Shown: positions 15,001 to 23,300 of the stretch, piece after piece
How positions within the stretch are numbered: position 1 is the first letter of the stretch
Layout of the letters: every line of letters starts with the position of its first letter
NCBI GenBank assembly: GCA_004353515.1
Contig: SMNZ01000001.1
Span: 620,001-684,000, forward strand
Direction: 5' to 3'
From: Alteromonadaceae bacterium M269
Lineage (GTDB): Bacteria; Pseudomonadota; Gammaproteobacteria; Enterobacterales; Alteromonadaceae
Length of the DNA: 64,000 nucleotides
Position numbers and translations under genes: made by a program
The notes under the pieces: generated by a model
Told to the model about the DNA's origin: nothing
The model's input: the letters and a program-made list of their open reading frames with translations, nothing else
The model's database searches: none

Positions 15001-16357
15001 GTTGGAAATAGAGATTTTGTTTGCTAAGCAATGTAAGTCGTTACAGATATTGCGCGTTACACAGTCCGCTATGAGCGTTACTTCTGAGGAGGAGCAAACT
15101 GCAGGACAAATGCTACTGTCGATACCGAATAAACAATTAGCGCAGTATTCCGGTGTTGAATGGAAATCATTGGATATTATACTGCCGCCAGCGACAAGTG
15201 CTAAAGAAGCAAGTTTGCTTGATAGCATTTTGACAGAAATGCGCAGTGCCGAGAGTGAGCAAAACTTAGCTATCCGAGGTAAACATCGTTGGGTAAATAC
15301 CACTGAAGACGTGACCTTTGAAGAGGCTAATGAGGACTTCATAGCCAATGCGGCTGGAGGTAACTTCCTAGTCATTAATGGTATACAAGATTTCGGCTTG
15401 ACCTTAGCTTATCAGTTAGCTTGTGCAGGAGCGAACAGTGTCACGCTCAATTTAAATCAGCCACTTCCTGCCAAGAAGGAATGGGACAAATTATTGTCGG
15501 CTGATATAGAGGGTAATGCGCTAGCGCAAACCATAGGTCAAATCAAAATTATTGAAGACTCAGGTTGTGACGTTCATTTGGTTACCGGTGATGTGATGAG
15601 CGCTGAAGGGATGACGAAAATCTTGCAACAAACTCAGCAGGCACAATCTACATTGCAAGGGATATTCTGTCTGCTTAATTGTTATGCAGATAACAGTGTT
15701 CCGCTTGAGTCAATGGCTGGTGTGACCTATTTGGTTGAAACAGTGGATTATTTCAAGGATACGTCACTCGTACTGTTGTCTGATGGGCAAGGGGAGTTGT
15801 CTGAGTATAACCTTGAGGTGGTTCGTCATTATCAACAAGCGCTGGTGAAATGTTCTTGGCGCCCCAGAACGTATTCCTTTGTTGCCCATACTGATATCGA
15901 TCTTAAGCATATTCGCTGGGAGGAATTGGTCGAGGCTGTATTCCAAACTATTGGTAGTCACTTACAGTGTGTTGATTACACCTTGCCTCAAGTGGAGAAG
16001 ACACAAGGCTCTACTGGCGACTTACTCACCCACGATAGACCAGCTCTGGATAACGAATACCAGGCACCACAAACACCTTTGCAGCAGGACTTAGCCGGAA
16101 TTTGGCAAGAGTTATTGGGTATTGATGCCATTGGCATACACGATAACTTTTTTGAGCTAGGGGGACATTCCTTATTGGCAACTCGCTTATTTGGCCGAAT
16201 TAATCAAGATTTTGCCCTCAATATACAGTTGCGCAGCATTTTCGAGTCTTCAACGATAGCTGAGTTGGCCGATTTAATTTCGGTGTTGCAGCAAATGAAA
16301 CCTGGGGTCCCTGATGATGTTTTGTGTGATGAAGAAATGTTTGAAGGGGCGATTTAA
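1..16357 (+). CDS. Multimodular cis-AT type I polyketide synthase, 5'-truncated by window edge
   Basis: The reading frame is open from the first bases and the window starts inside an acyltransferase, so the true start lies upstream. Numbering from the ATG at 5, the order is: AT (nucleophile S102, HAFHS at 198-202) - KR (TGG at 618-620, S768/Y781/N785) - ACP (S931); KS (C1167, H1303, H1343) - AT (S1627, HAFHS at 1724) - KR (about 2155) - ACP (S2477); KS (C2714, H2850, H2890) - AT (S3178, HAFHS at 3274) - KR (about 3697) - ACP (S4010); then a decayed KS-AT-KR followed by an intact carrier (S5389). HAFHS in the three intact ATs indicates malonyl-CoA. No DH or ER was found, so intact modules should leave beta-hydroxyls. 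The last carrier (GGHSLLATRL) looks like a peptidyl carrier, which fits hand-over to the downstream NRPS. Module order and family are clear; the product is not identifiable from sequence. Confidence 0.95.
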   Translation, partial: NMGAQLYAQEHAFREAMDECFAWLERETDLDLKAYLFAEDDQSDKEKKDLNALFFRGHNGQQDEENPLNRTLLAQPAVFVIEYSLARLLMSWGCIPEAMVGYSVGEFAAATIAGTLTLEDSLRLVVERAKLIEQIEPGVMLAVPMTESDLLPLLDESLSIAITNGPSMTVVAGPEKAIEAFEGQLQERDIVSRRLPTTHAFHSSMMDAARPALTKVLEGIALNTPRIPYLSNVTGSWITEDQATDPEYWLQHMCQTVRFGEALDALFDKGNQLVVEVGPGQSLSSIVRQHPKFRSPEYQWAVTPTMRTIYSEDDDFVSLMSAVAVLWSKGYQIDWSGYYQDETRRRVSLPTYPFDRQRYWIDIERNLDNVTGKVENVADWFYQQTWQANAIQASEAGQVDVKSNWLLVGLDNDIDEQLYQKLTERGAKCARIRLVSGADSKASDKLDYTINADEPIELRNTIGHLCQDGFIPQHVVHCGVMTDETDFEPVQSRGFFSVLALAQGLSDSRVNDQLTINILSTQLYAVDEQDDISPAKFTSIGAYRTIPQEFPNVFLRGIDLESDQADIELVMQELLSTCKDVAVAWRDETRYTQSYISSPLDEVVAENDVLRTGGTYVITGGLGNVGLTLNDMLTREYQANVVLLSRRDFPEREQWDNWLEENTETDPVYRQIQRIKLAEAEGGSVLVVTADIADESKMTEMFNDVEQRFGQINGVFHAAGVITEQSHCVINDVTEQRAETHFTAKVTGTKVLETLLADREVDFCLLFSSLAATLGGMQLSMYAAANAFEDGVAFAHRHDPVTRWVAVNWDSWARENGEQDHEGTTLEEFLMWPDEGADATKRVLSSSKQCQLINSTADLHQRLDQWVYRNRLEAKGQAKESKQTYYARPELSTAYVAASNQTEKRIAGIFRDVLGIEEVGLEDNYFELGGNSLISMQLIAELQREFDVSLSPVLIFEAPSVKELSKHLGGNEQADAEQSVQLLNERRRLAKSNAMHSDIAIIGVAGRCPGANDVATFWENIVEGKETVTTFSDQELLEAGVPASLFNHPNYVKKRGIVEDIDLFDAGVFGFNPREAELMDPQHRIMLEVAWETLEHAGYDSNRFDGLIGVFAGTTQSLYQMQLFRDKEVWESLDRFETNLANTQDSLSTRISYKLNLSGPSLSIGTYCSTSGVGIHLACQSLRTGESDMALAGGVSILVPGKRGHLYEPSNQSSPDGHTRTFDAQAQGTVFSDGVGMVLLKRLEDALEDGDTIHAVIKGTAINNDGSLKAGYTAPSVERQAEVINLALDDAGLQAEDIHYVEAHGTATELGDPIEVAALTRAYRESTQKKQFVTLGSVKTNFGHTDRAACVLGVIKATHVLRTGIAPPTLHFTTPNPKMDLDNSPFVVRNSLYEFPSMPGPRRAGVTALGVGGTNAHIILEQPPEVEASDASEGWQFLSLSAKSQTALQTMRENLAQALSSDNQINIADVAYTLHCGRREFGERVSVVGKTREDLIKGLEGQLDGRVFKASQSATKRPVAFMFTGVGEQYINMSQDLYSSDARFRADMEQCFDQLNEILGTDLRDILFVDGWQADPKGLLSGEGSIDEHSSRLNQTVYAQPLTFVVQYCVANYLIRHGVRPEAIVGYSLGEYAAAVLAGVMSLDDGLKLVAHRAKLIDTLPEGGMMAVPMPASELSPLLSDLDVDIGIINGANLTIASGTEAGLEELSQLLDKQSVLYRRIPTSHAFHSSMMSAGKDALRKILKDVDLQPPTLRMLSNVSGDWLTDQEAIDPEYWISHMCETARFGDCVDQLLSEDEWAMVEVGPGQSLSSLVKQRSATTGDGTGALVVQTIRTQYVKDDDCAVLTGALAKLWALGSGPSWQDYYEGQRRRRIPLPTYAYERQRYWIETASEEDESLSSQLLMSQEPKASLSDSFYFPLWSRKDSAVQSVPKMEDIEPGQRWLIFADDAKLCEELVNKTRALGIEAVLVYAGSDYRLLGEDCYQVRPAQKGDLDKLFKALKQSDQLPSRIIHGWTAQPWAEEMALGEALSLGFYSLFQLAKAIGDWLNDLDIELCIVSSDMQLVQGDELLVPTKSLVKGPCKVIRQEFANVACRSIDVMLSGEETASQILSEVLTGSGQFVALREGYRWLPVIEKVSVELPQQGCPRIREEGVYLITGGMGGIGLATAEYLYETYGARLVLVGRTALPDQSQWSELCESGDDPRLTERLSKLQALLNAGAELTLVQADVADSARMREVIEQTVSQFGALNGVVHAAGVPGQGLTQLKSEEAAAQTLQSKVQGTLALHHALEDVELDFLLLVSSIAALTGGGPGQIDYCAGNAYMDAYAQRHHDRHGMTVSVNFGEWQWDAWSDGLEGFQPELRDALVQHRRDYGITFEEGMEGIRRILSADVPQVILLPEDAVAMIEGSDVCMAVNMNSAVSKTRGRQKAHYPRPELSTGYVAATNELEKQIAQIWQDVLGIDEIGTKDNFFDLGGNSLVGLQVVAELRKALEADLTPVVLYEAPTVSALAAYLAPEQETQENDSTDVFAERRQRARRSDSESQVAIVGMSGRFPGANSVRELWENLSGGIEASSYYTEAEMVAAGVSREKIRNPSYVPVGYDIEYFDHFDAALFGYAPREAEFIDPQHRQFLQCAWAALEDAGCDPQRYNGMIGLYGGANSSVYLNNLLSREDLTGSGASIWQAYFNNSNDSLANRVSYKLNLTGPAMSVQTFCSTSGVAMHMACKSLLSGECDMALGGGVSISIAGKTGYLYEEGGIDSPDGHVRTFDADAKGAVIGDGVGIVVFKRLEDALEDGDHIYAVIKGSAVNNDGSVKVGYTAPSVDGQAGAISEALAAADIAPDTVQYVEAHGTATELGDPIEVTALSKAYRQHTDQTGFCAIGSIKPNVGHLDRAAGVTGMIKTALSLKNEMIPELLHFKAPNPNIDFANSPFFVADKKAAWPRGEQVRRAGVNSVGLGGTNAHFILEEAPLVTPSSDSRRHQVLLLSANSQWSLDEAKKRLVEHLESEKELNLADVAYTLQTGRQRLSFRESVVCDDISSAIAGLQDERHSASSQLLEGNKSLVFMFPGVGDHYNGMSAELYQHEAAFREEFDYCSDYLLPLLGIDLREVLFDDINQGEGAKEIDLKAMLRGEGQGGTHCQILQETWLAQPLVFVVEYCLAHQLMSWGYIPQAMIGYSLGEFVAATVAGCLSLDDALTLVAKRARLINDLPGGAMLAVPMSEEEVEPWLVEGVSVALCNSPKTSVLSGEEDQIKALSSRLEEEQVACRLLPTTHAFHSEMMRGCESDLASLLSEITFNAPQIPYISNLTGEWVSEEQIGSADYWVSHMCEAVRFSDGIGKLLDESGRVLVEVGPGQSLGSFVKQHPLCDTEHVVSIVPVLRAAFHSVSDDRYLQEALGKLWLAGIEPQWGAYYQGERRLKVSLPTYAFEPQRYWVEAGESITINKEEIDNSKAEDIAKWFYKSVWRESNIKAAKASATHDRLLVLCDSLGYAKGVMDEVKSTQDDHIMVTVADRYARLDDHHFQIRPAHAEDYDRLIRQLEREQRLPTKIGHFLTVSEAQAPREDMTDLGYYSVMWLVQAFGKRNLLDPLDIIVVSSGVHEVVAGEYIDPYKSLVLGPCKGIPQELPHILLRNIDIEVTDVEQALVQALSKELLSAPKDPVIAYRDNVRLTQDYKPYAVESIPEGEEIVKPQGVYIITGGLGGVGLVLAKHLAKKAQAKLVLFGRSELPARDSWQAWLEEHDEDDSTSIKIRKVTELESFGAEVLVMSVDAGDEQQLREAIDRTYQAFGTINGLVHAAGISESWAFRGVQDIGRDDSEYQFNPKVGGVIALQKVLADKKLDFVLLTSSVSAVLGGMTLIPYASANIFMDVFTQQHNRTATTKWLSVNWDTWKLTEDQHETIGRTVLEFEMTKEEGAEAFERLAYHMPVDCIVESTGNIQARLDQWIYGPFQRQNKTSKEKVQLYARPALATTFTPSSNDVEDRVTKVWCNVLGIEEIGIHDNYFDLGGTSLTAIQLVTELQQEFSVPVSPIVVFEAPTVHELAKTFDDNADAEKAANLKSVIERRKCNRGRNSDEPLDIAIVGLSGRFPGAQSVDQFWQNLIEGKESLTTFTDEELLAAGVSKDEFEQPNYVRRRPIIEHSDMFDARFFGYSPMEAQLTDPQHRVLLEVAWETMENAGYDPLAYEGSIGIFAGSNTNGYSEGLKRNPDTASLLRQTEAELANQSDSLTTTASFKLNLRGPSYNIQTFCSTSLVSVHVACQNILSGECDMALAGGISLRVPQKRGYLAVDCGTESEDGSSRTFDADSSGTVFGEGCGLVLLKPLKDALDDGDVIQAVIKGSAINNDGALKASFSAPSVEGQAEVIAMALANADIDVRSIDYVEASGTATELGDPIEVAALSRAFNGFVEDTGFCTIGSVKPNVGHADRAAGVLGLIKTIEAMKHEKLPATLFFNKPNPKIDFDNSPFVVQTQMTEWPKKQAPRRACVNSVGSGGTNAHVVIEEAPIPTPSQPGRTHQLIVVSALSKKALAVAEHNLLNYLETNDETDLNDIAYTLSVGRRHFPCRQTFVCDDRLDLIEQLRGENNRNERNPIAQSVSSEVDFAFGDHHQGFADIGRQLYQSESLFSSEVDQCCEIFEQIIDADLCHWMTVGVTEEADKQVLPALKFAINYAIARLLMSWGIMPRALHGEGEGAILVAALSGVTSLDDAAQLLCHYVSGDKKALRDCLTHISFNETAFSCTAHAKAQWMTAKEATNADFWFDQIYASSDSIAASRAFFGQSDSITLVFDNLADEAPDVINVWSSSSDDSHDEAHLLDLLGCVYDCGKDIDWTAFYADQNRRRVCLPTYPFERKRYWIDADYSRLENNQSTPVQSTDRETFKNGLTTSGWHQRFADVSRSIEDVQWIVLIDDSIPVSTKLADKLRAEGLNPICVTQGHDTRITEDNLWTANTEKTSELADLLAQQLPDNKKVGLVNFWSVVPDSIEQNISSEAICYDQLALTLEIEILFAKQCKSLQILRVTQSAMSVTSEEEQTAGQMLLSIPNKQLAQYSGVEWKSLDIILPPATSAKEASLLDSILTEMRSAESEQNLAIRGKHRWVNTTEDVTFEEANEDFIANAAGGNFLVINGIQDFGLTLAYQLACAGANSVTLNLNQPLPAKKEWDKLLSADIEGNALAQTIGQIKIIEDSGCDVHLVTGDVMSAEGMTKILQQTQQAQSTLQGIFCLLNCYADNSVPLESMAGVTYLVETVDYFKDTSLVLLSDGQGELSEYNLEVVRHYQQALVKCSWRPRTYSFVAHTDIDLKHIRWEELVEAVFQTIGSHLQCVDYTLPQVEKTQGSTGDLLTHDRPALDNEYQAPQTPLQQDLAGIWQELLGIDAIGIHDNFFELGGHSLLATRLFGRINQDFALNIQLRSIFESSTIAELADLISVLQQMKPGVPDDVLCDEEMFEGAI

Positions 16358-16470
16358 CAAGGGTTTCAGCATGCATGAAATGTGTTGGCAGTGGTTGATG
16401 CACACTGTCAACACCATCTCAGATAAAGCTGTTTTTGATTAATTACAAAGTAAAGGAACAAGAGCAAGCG

Positions 16471-17316
16471 ATGAAAGTTAACGCAATTGACATTAAGCAA
16501 AGTGTTCTAGAAACATTGAGGCTCAAAAAGTACGCCGGCGTTCGCGCTGACGATTATGTGATTCCTTCTAACTATATAGAAGCAAAGAACCAATTTTGGC
16601 GTGACTGGCAATCTCTAGAGCCTGATCATTACCTGAAGGGGAATTCAAGCTTTCGCTACCGACGGTTTTGTTATTTTTACTACCATCCTGAAGACGATGA
16701 ATTGGCCGCATTTGCTAATACACCTTATTACCAGCCTGCCGAGCTGAATAGTTATGTCGGTGGGATCTTCCGTCACTTTTCTCCGATGCAGCGACAAACG
16801 CTAGACAATAGGTTTTTGCACGATCTGATTCGCGTAATGTTTAAGCAGTTTCCCCTAACTTCTGAAATGCGCAGTCATCCGTGGAAACTGGATGTTCATC
16901 AAGTCCGTATCGTGGGAAGCGCAAAAGAGAAGGGGGAGCCGACCCCAGAAGGAATTCACCACGATGAAAACGACTTTGTTAGCATGCATCTTGTAAACAG
17001 GCAAAATGCCATTGGTGGTATCAGTGGTGTCTATAACACAGATAAACAACCTATTGATTCGATAACGCTGACTGAGCCGATGGATTCATTACTCGTTTGG
17101 GATCAACATGTCATGCACGCTGTGAGTCCTATACACCCTTTGAATCCGGATGCTGAGGCAATCCGAGACGTGCTCATTATCGGTTACAGCCATGAACCTC
17201 TGCTGCAACACCCGTCGGAAGTCACGTCTGACGATCTCATTCAAAGTTTAAAAGAACAATACCAACACGAAAAACAAGAACAAGACGAGACCGCTCTGTT
17301 AAAGGAAGAAGAATAA
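16471..17316 (+). CDS. 2-oxoglutarate/Fe(II) amino-acid dioxygenase (PF10014, IDO/BsmA-like)
   Basis: This 281-residue protein resembles the 2OG-Fe dioxygenase family that includes Bacillus L-isoleucine 4-hydroxylase (IDO), which hydroxylates free aliphatic amino acids. The iron-binding HxD motif is H163-H164-D165 in the context PEGIHHDENDF. The distal histidine is probably H216 in DQHVMHAVSPI, and R232 is a good candidate for binding 2-oxoglutarate. I chose the ATG at 16471; an upstream in-frame TTG at 16435 would add 12 residues with no better ribosome site. The gene lies 113 bases after the PKS, and its stop overlaps the NRPS start by one base (TAATG), so it is part of the same operon. The likely role is hydroxylating an amino-acid building block, perhaps the aliphatic residue chosen by NRPS module 4. 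The substrate is inferred. Confidence 0.85.
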   Translation: MKVNAIDIKQSVLETLRLKKYAGVRADDYVIPSNYIEAKNQFWRDWQSLEPDHYLKGNSSFRYRRFCYFYYHPEDDELAAFANTPYYQPAELNSYVGGIFRHFSPMQRQTLDNRFLHDLIRVMFKQFPLTSEMRSHPWKLDVHQVRIVGSAKEKGEPTPEGIHHDENDFVSMHLVNRQNAIGGISGVYNTDKQPIDSITLTEPMDSLLVWDQHVMHAVSPIHPLNPDAEAIRDVLIIGYSHEPLLQHPSEVTSDDLIQSLKEQYQHEKQEQDETALLKEEE

Positions 17317-20300
17317 TGATGTCCACTTCGCAATTTCTAAAGAGTCTGATGGATTTAAACATTACGCTGTGGCTTGACGGTGATAAATTGCGTTTTCGCG
17401 CACCGGCAGAGGCTATGACCAATGAAATAAAGCAGCAGATTAAAGATCGTAAACCAGACTTAATTGAGTTATTGCGTCAGCAGGATGCTGTCGAGCAGAT
17501 TGAGCTAAAACCGGTTGAAAGAGTAGAGCCTATTCCACTGACTTACGCCCAACAACGCTTATGGTTTCTTGACCAGTTAGAACCTGGTGTACCTGCCTAT
17601 AATGTCAGTGATTTACATCCAATTAAGCTTGAACTCGATATCGCCGCTCTACAAAAGGCCGTAACAGCTGTTGTAGAACGTCACGAGTTGTTACGTACTG
17701 TTTTTCCGTCAACTGACGGTATTCCGCGACAACAAATCCTGCCTCCGATGGACGTGCCATTACCCGTCATTGATTTGACGGCATATCCCGAGGATGAACA
17801 AGAGCAAAAGGTACTAGAGATAGGTGCTGAAGAAGCAAAGAAACCCTTTATACTCGAAAAGGAAATCCCATTAAGGGTAACGCTAATTAAGCTAGCTCAG
17901 AAGAGTTACCTTTGGATGCTCAGTATTCATCACATTGCCAGTGATGATTGGTCAAAAAAACTGCTTAATCAGGAAATTGAGACTTATTACTTCGCGTTTC
18001 GTGATGGTAAATCGGTGAATTTACCACCACTTCCGATTCAGTGGGCTGATTTTGCAATATGGCAACAACGCTGGTTGAGTGGAGACAATTTAAAAACTCA
18101 TCTTGACTATTGGCGTAACCAATTATCTGGAGAACTCCCAAAATTAAAGTTTGTGGAGGACAATCCGCGACAAGAACCCGCCTTCGGTGGAAATGGAAGG
18201 TTCTATCTTCCGCATGAGACATCTACCCAGCTTAATGACTTTTGCGAAGAAGAAGGGGTTACTTTATTCATGGTAACCCTTGCTGGCTACGCAGCCCTAT
18301 TACAACGCTATACAGGCCAAGAAGATTTTATTATAGGAACGCCGATATCTGACCGACAACAAGTGCAGACAGAGTCGTTAATCGGATTTCTATTAAACAC
18401 CTTGCCATTACGGGTAAAAGTGCCGAAAAACATAACCTTTCGCGAATTACTAGCCCAAGTTAAAGAAACTTGTCTCAGCGCTTATTCCTATCAAAGTGTC
18501 CCCTATGAAAGCCTGATGCATGAACTTGATGTCGAACGGACTGCTAGTGGTAACCCGCTGTTTGAAACGATGATGATCTTGCTCAACACCCCTGATATTG
18601 ATGAAGACGGAGGGAGCCCTCTCTGGGGACCCGGCACATTTGAACATTTTCCTGAAATAACAGATGGTGAAGTGGTTTATGTGTTTGACAATAAAAGTAA
18701 TGGGACAACCAAGTTTGATCTATCCATCAGTTTGATAGAGCAACCCAAAGGAATGTGGGGTGTCACGGAATATAACCGAGATGTATTTGATGAGCAATCA
18801 ATACGCAATCTTATTGAAAATTTTCAGCGCCTCTTGAAAGCAGCAATGGCTTCCCCTTTGACAGACGTGAGGGAACTACCTCTTCTGTGTGACAACCAGA
18901 AGCAAGCCATGCTACAAGATTGGTGTAAAGGCCCTGAATTAGAGTTAACCATATCAACCTTACATCAATTCGTTGAAGAGCAAGCTAAACATTCACCGAG
19001 TGCCATTGCCATTGAATCGCCTCAAGAAGAGTTCGAGATTACTTATCAAGCACTCAATCAAAAAGTTAATCAACAAGCCCATTATCTTGTTTCGCAAGGT
19101 GTTAAACACGGCGAGCGGGTCGGTGTGTTATTACCTCGCTCTATAGATCTGTTTGTGTCCGTTTTGGCAGTGCTCAAAGTCGGCGCTACTTACGTTCCGT
19201 TAGACATTACCTGTCCAGGCGATAGAATGCAGTTGATCATCGCTGATGCTGACATAAAAACCATCTTGAGTTGCAGTGATGTGGCCAATATACAGCAAGG
19301 TATTGCTTGTCAGTTCATACTACTAGATGAGCTTGAAGCGGTCGTCGCAACACAAAGGGAGGACAATCCCAATGTTGACATTCAACCTGAGCACGCCGCA
19401 TGTATTTTATATACTTCAGGCTCAACGGGGCGACCAAAAGGTGTTGAGCTAAGTCACCTCGGGATTGTGAATTATACTGTCGGTGGCGTTGTAGATTACG
19501 ACGCCGTTCAAACTGATCGTATATTGCAATTTGCCTCCATCGCATTTGATGCAAGCTTAGAAGAGGCGTTTATTGCCTTTGCAGCAGGCGCTACTTTGGT
19601 GTTGCGCCCTGACAATATGCTGGATTCCACTGAGATTTTTATACGCTACTGCCAGCAATTAAAAACGTCAATGTTAGTGTTACCAACAGCCTATTGGCAT
19701 GAAATTATTTCTACACTGGACAAACATCCAATACCGCCGCACATCACACGCATTGTTATCGGTGGAGAAAGAGCAATACCCGAGAAGTTTGCGCAGTGGC
19801 AACAGCATATCGGTGAGCGGGTAAAAGTGTTTAACACCTATGGACCGACAGAAGGTAGCATCGCAATCACACGAGCATTATTGCCGTTTAGTACACCAAA
19901 AGATAGACAGGGTCATGAAATCAGCATCGGTAGACCGGTCTCCAATAGCACTTTATATGTGCTTGACCCTTACCAACAGCCCGTACCTCAGGGTATCGCC
20001 GGCGAAGTCTACCTGGGTGGGTATGCCGTTGCCAATGGGTATTTGAATAGTACGGAACTCACCGATGAACGTTTTGTAGACGTGCTGCTATCTGGACAAA
20101 AAGAGCGTTTATATCGCACTGGAGATTTAGCACGATTCTTACCTGATGGCACGTTACATTTCTTAGGGCGTATCGATGAACAAGTAAAGATAAGAGGGAA
20201 TCGAGTCGAACCTGGAGAAATTGAGGCGTTACTCCAAGAACACGAAGCCGTGAGCGATGTCATCGTCGTCGTTCGAGAAGATCAACTACAAGAAAAGCGC

Positions 20301-23300
20301 TTAGCGGCCTATTTTGTGGCGAATGAAGGTAAAGACATAACGATCAGCGAATTACGAGCTTACTTAAGACCTATTTTACCGAGCTATATGATTCCAGCTG
20401 ATTTCGTCAAGCTAGATGCGCTACCTCTGAATATTAATGGCAAAGTGGACAAAAAAGCCTTGCCAGAGCCAGATTTCTCTACCAGGGAAAGTACTTATGT
20501 TGCTCCTGAGAGTGATAATGAAAAAATTCTATGTGACATATGGCAAACGCTTTTGGGTAAGCCGCAAATAAGTGTTCATGATAACTTTTTCGAATTGGGG
20601 GGACATTCGTTATTGGCTACCCGAATCATTGCCCGAATCAAAAGTGTGCTTGGCATTGATTTGTCTTTACGTCGTCTTTTTGAAGCACCAACTATTTCCG
20701 AACTAGCCTTGGTCTTAGATGAACTTGCACAAGGTGATAACTCGGATGAGCAACAGAGTCAATTTAATCAACAATTACCACCCATTTCAGTGAATGAAGA
20801 GCGTGCACACTATCCTCTAGCATTCGCGCAGCATCGATTGTGGTTCCTGCATCAAATGGACGGAGCTGATCGCGCATACAATATTCCGGTTGGGGTCAGG
20901 CTTAAAGGGCAGGTTGAACAACCTTTAATTCATCAAGCTATGACCCAGATCTTTGAACGCCATGAAGCCTTACGCACTGTATTTATAGAATACAACGGGG
21001 TACCGGTGCAGAAGGTTCTTTCGATGAAGGACGCAGCCTTAAAAGTGCTTGATCAAGATCTATCGACACGAGATTCACCTGAATCCGCGCTTAGAGATAG
21101 AATAAAACGATTAAATAACGTGACATTTGATATGACGAGTGAGCCACTGATTCGAGCAGAATTGGTTAAATTGGCCGAAGGTGACTCTGTCTTATTATTA
21201 GTGATGCATCATATTGTGGCTGACCATTGGTCAGTTGATGTGCTAATCAAAGAATTTAAAGCTATCTACTATTCGCTTCTAGAGGGAGCTGAATCTACAT
21301 TACCTCCTTTAAAGGTTCAGTTTCGCGATTATGCTATATGGCAACACGACTGGTTCACGGAAGAAATTCAGCAGGCGCATAGTGAATATTGGCGGCAGCA
21401 ATTAGAGGATGCACCAAGCCAATTGCAATTGGCGAGCGATTACCCGAGACCGCCTATTCAGGATTTTTCCGGCAGTGCCGTAGGTTTGTATATCGACACT
21501 GAGCTGACAAACGCTTTGCGAACCATGAGTCGCCGTTACGGCATCTCGTTATACATGACCATGATGACTGCTTGGTCGATACTTCTACACAAGCTCTCTG
21601 GTGAAAATGACATCGTTATTGGAACACCTTCTGCCAATCGCCCCTTAGGCGAGCTCGAAAATATGATTGGCTTTTTTATTAATATGTTGCCGATCCGATT
21701 TGATCTGGCCGGTGATATAAATATCAAAACCTTGCTGCTTCAGGTTAGAGATACTTTTTTATTTGCCCACGAACATCAACATTTGTCCTTTGAACAAATT
21801 GTTCAAGCGGTCAGTCCTCAGAGAAGTCCATCTTATAGTCCTATTTTTCAAGTGATCTTCTCTTGGCAAATGCTGAATGAGGGAGAATGCGATTCTGTCC
21901 CCGCTCGAGAGCAAATCACCCATATCGACAGATACAATATGGGCAGTGTTGTTACAGCCAAATACGATCTCAGTTTGTATATGGAAGAGCAATCCGATTG
22001 TCTGATAGGCAATATTGAATACGCAAGTGCTCTATTTAAACAGGAAAGTATCGAGCGTTATGTAGCGTACTTCAAGCGTATCCTGACACAGATGGTAGAC
22101 AATGCACAGGGCAGCATAGGGCAGTTAGATATGCTCACAACAGGCGAGCGACAACAGCTATTGCACGGTTGGAATCAAACCCAACGAACCTACAAGCCAG
22201 CCAACCGTATACCGTCGCTATTTACCAAACAAGCCAAAGCTCACCCAGAAGCCATTGCCTTGGTCTGCGGTAGTAGGCGCTTGAGCTATGGCGAGTTAAA
22301 TACCGCCTCCAATCAACTTGCCCATTATTTGATAGAGCAACGCAAGGTTAAGGCAGAAGACTTTGTTGGTATTTATACAGACCGTAGCCCAGAGATGGTG
22401 ATAGGGATGTTAGGGATAATGAAAGCAGGGGGTGCCTATGTGCCATTAGACCCAGCTTATCCGTTGTCGCGTTTGGAATTTATCGTATCGGATACACAGT
22501 TAAATACGGTATTGAGCCAAGTTAAATGGCGAGACAAGGTGCTGCCTTTTAGTGCTGACCAAGCGGTGTATTTGGATGACGAGGCGTTTTTATCTGATGT
22601 GCGCCAATACAGTGATGAGGAGCCGGATGAGGATGCGCTCGGCCTGACATCGGATCAGCTGGCGTACTTGATTTATACCTCAGGTTCAACGGGACAACCC
22701 AAAGGAGTGATGATTGAACACAAGAATGTGATATCGCTCTTACGTTGGAGTGAACAAGAGTATGGCTATCCGGGCTTAAAGAGTGTGTTGGCATCAACAT
22801 CTATGTGCTTTGACCTGTCGGTATTTGAATTGTTTGCACCGCTGAGTGTTGGCGGTCAGACAGTGATAGTTGATTCAATATTGTCGCTATTGGACAGTCC
22901 GCTGGAGACATCTATAACACTGATAAACACCGTTCCATCAGGCGCAAGGGCTCTGTTGGAAGCCGAAGGGCTGCCTCAGGGCGTGAAGACGATAAACTTG
23001 GCTGGGGAGCCGCTTGACACAAGCTTGGTGAACCGACTTTATGCGTTGGGTATTGAACAAGTCTATGATTTGTATGGCCCGTCGGAAGACACGACCTATT
23101 CGACGTTTGCGTTGAGGGAGCGCGACGGAGTGAATACGATAGGGAGTCCGATAGGGAATACCCAAGCTTATGTAGTAGACAGCCATCATCAGTTGGTTGC
23201 ACCGGGTGTGGCAGGCGAGTTATTACTCGGTGGCGCCGGTTTGTCTAGAGGGTACTTGCATGCTGAGGAGCTAACGTCACAGAAATTCATTGATAATCCG

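Noticed and set aside
1-16357. Trans-AT polyketide synthase
   Set aside because: Each intact module has its own AT with nucleophile and HAFHS motif; only the last module resembles trans-AT KS0 features, through decay.
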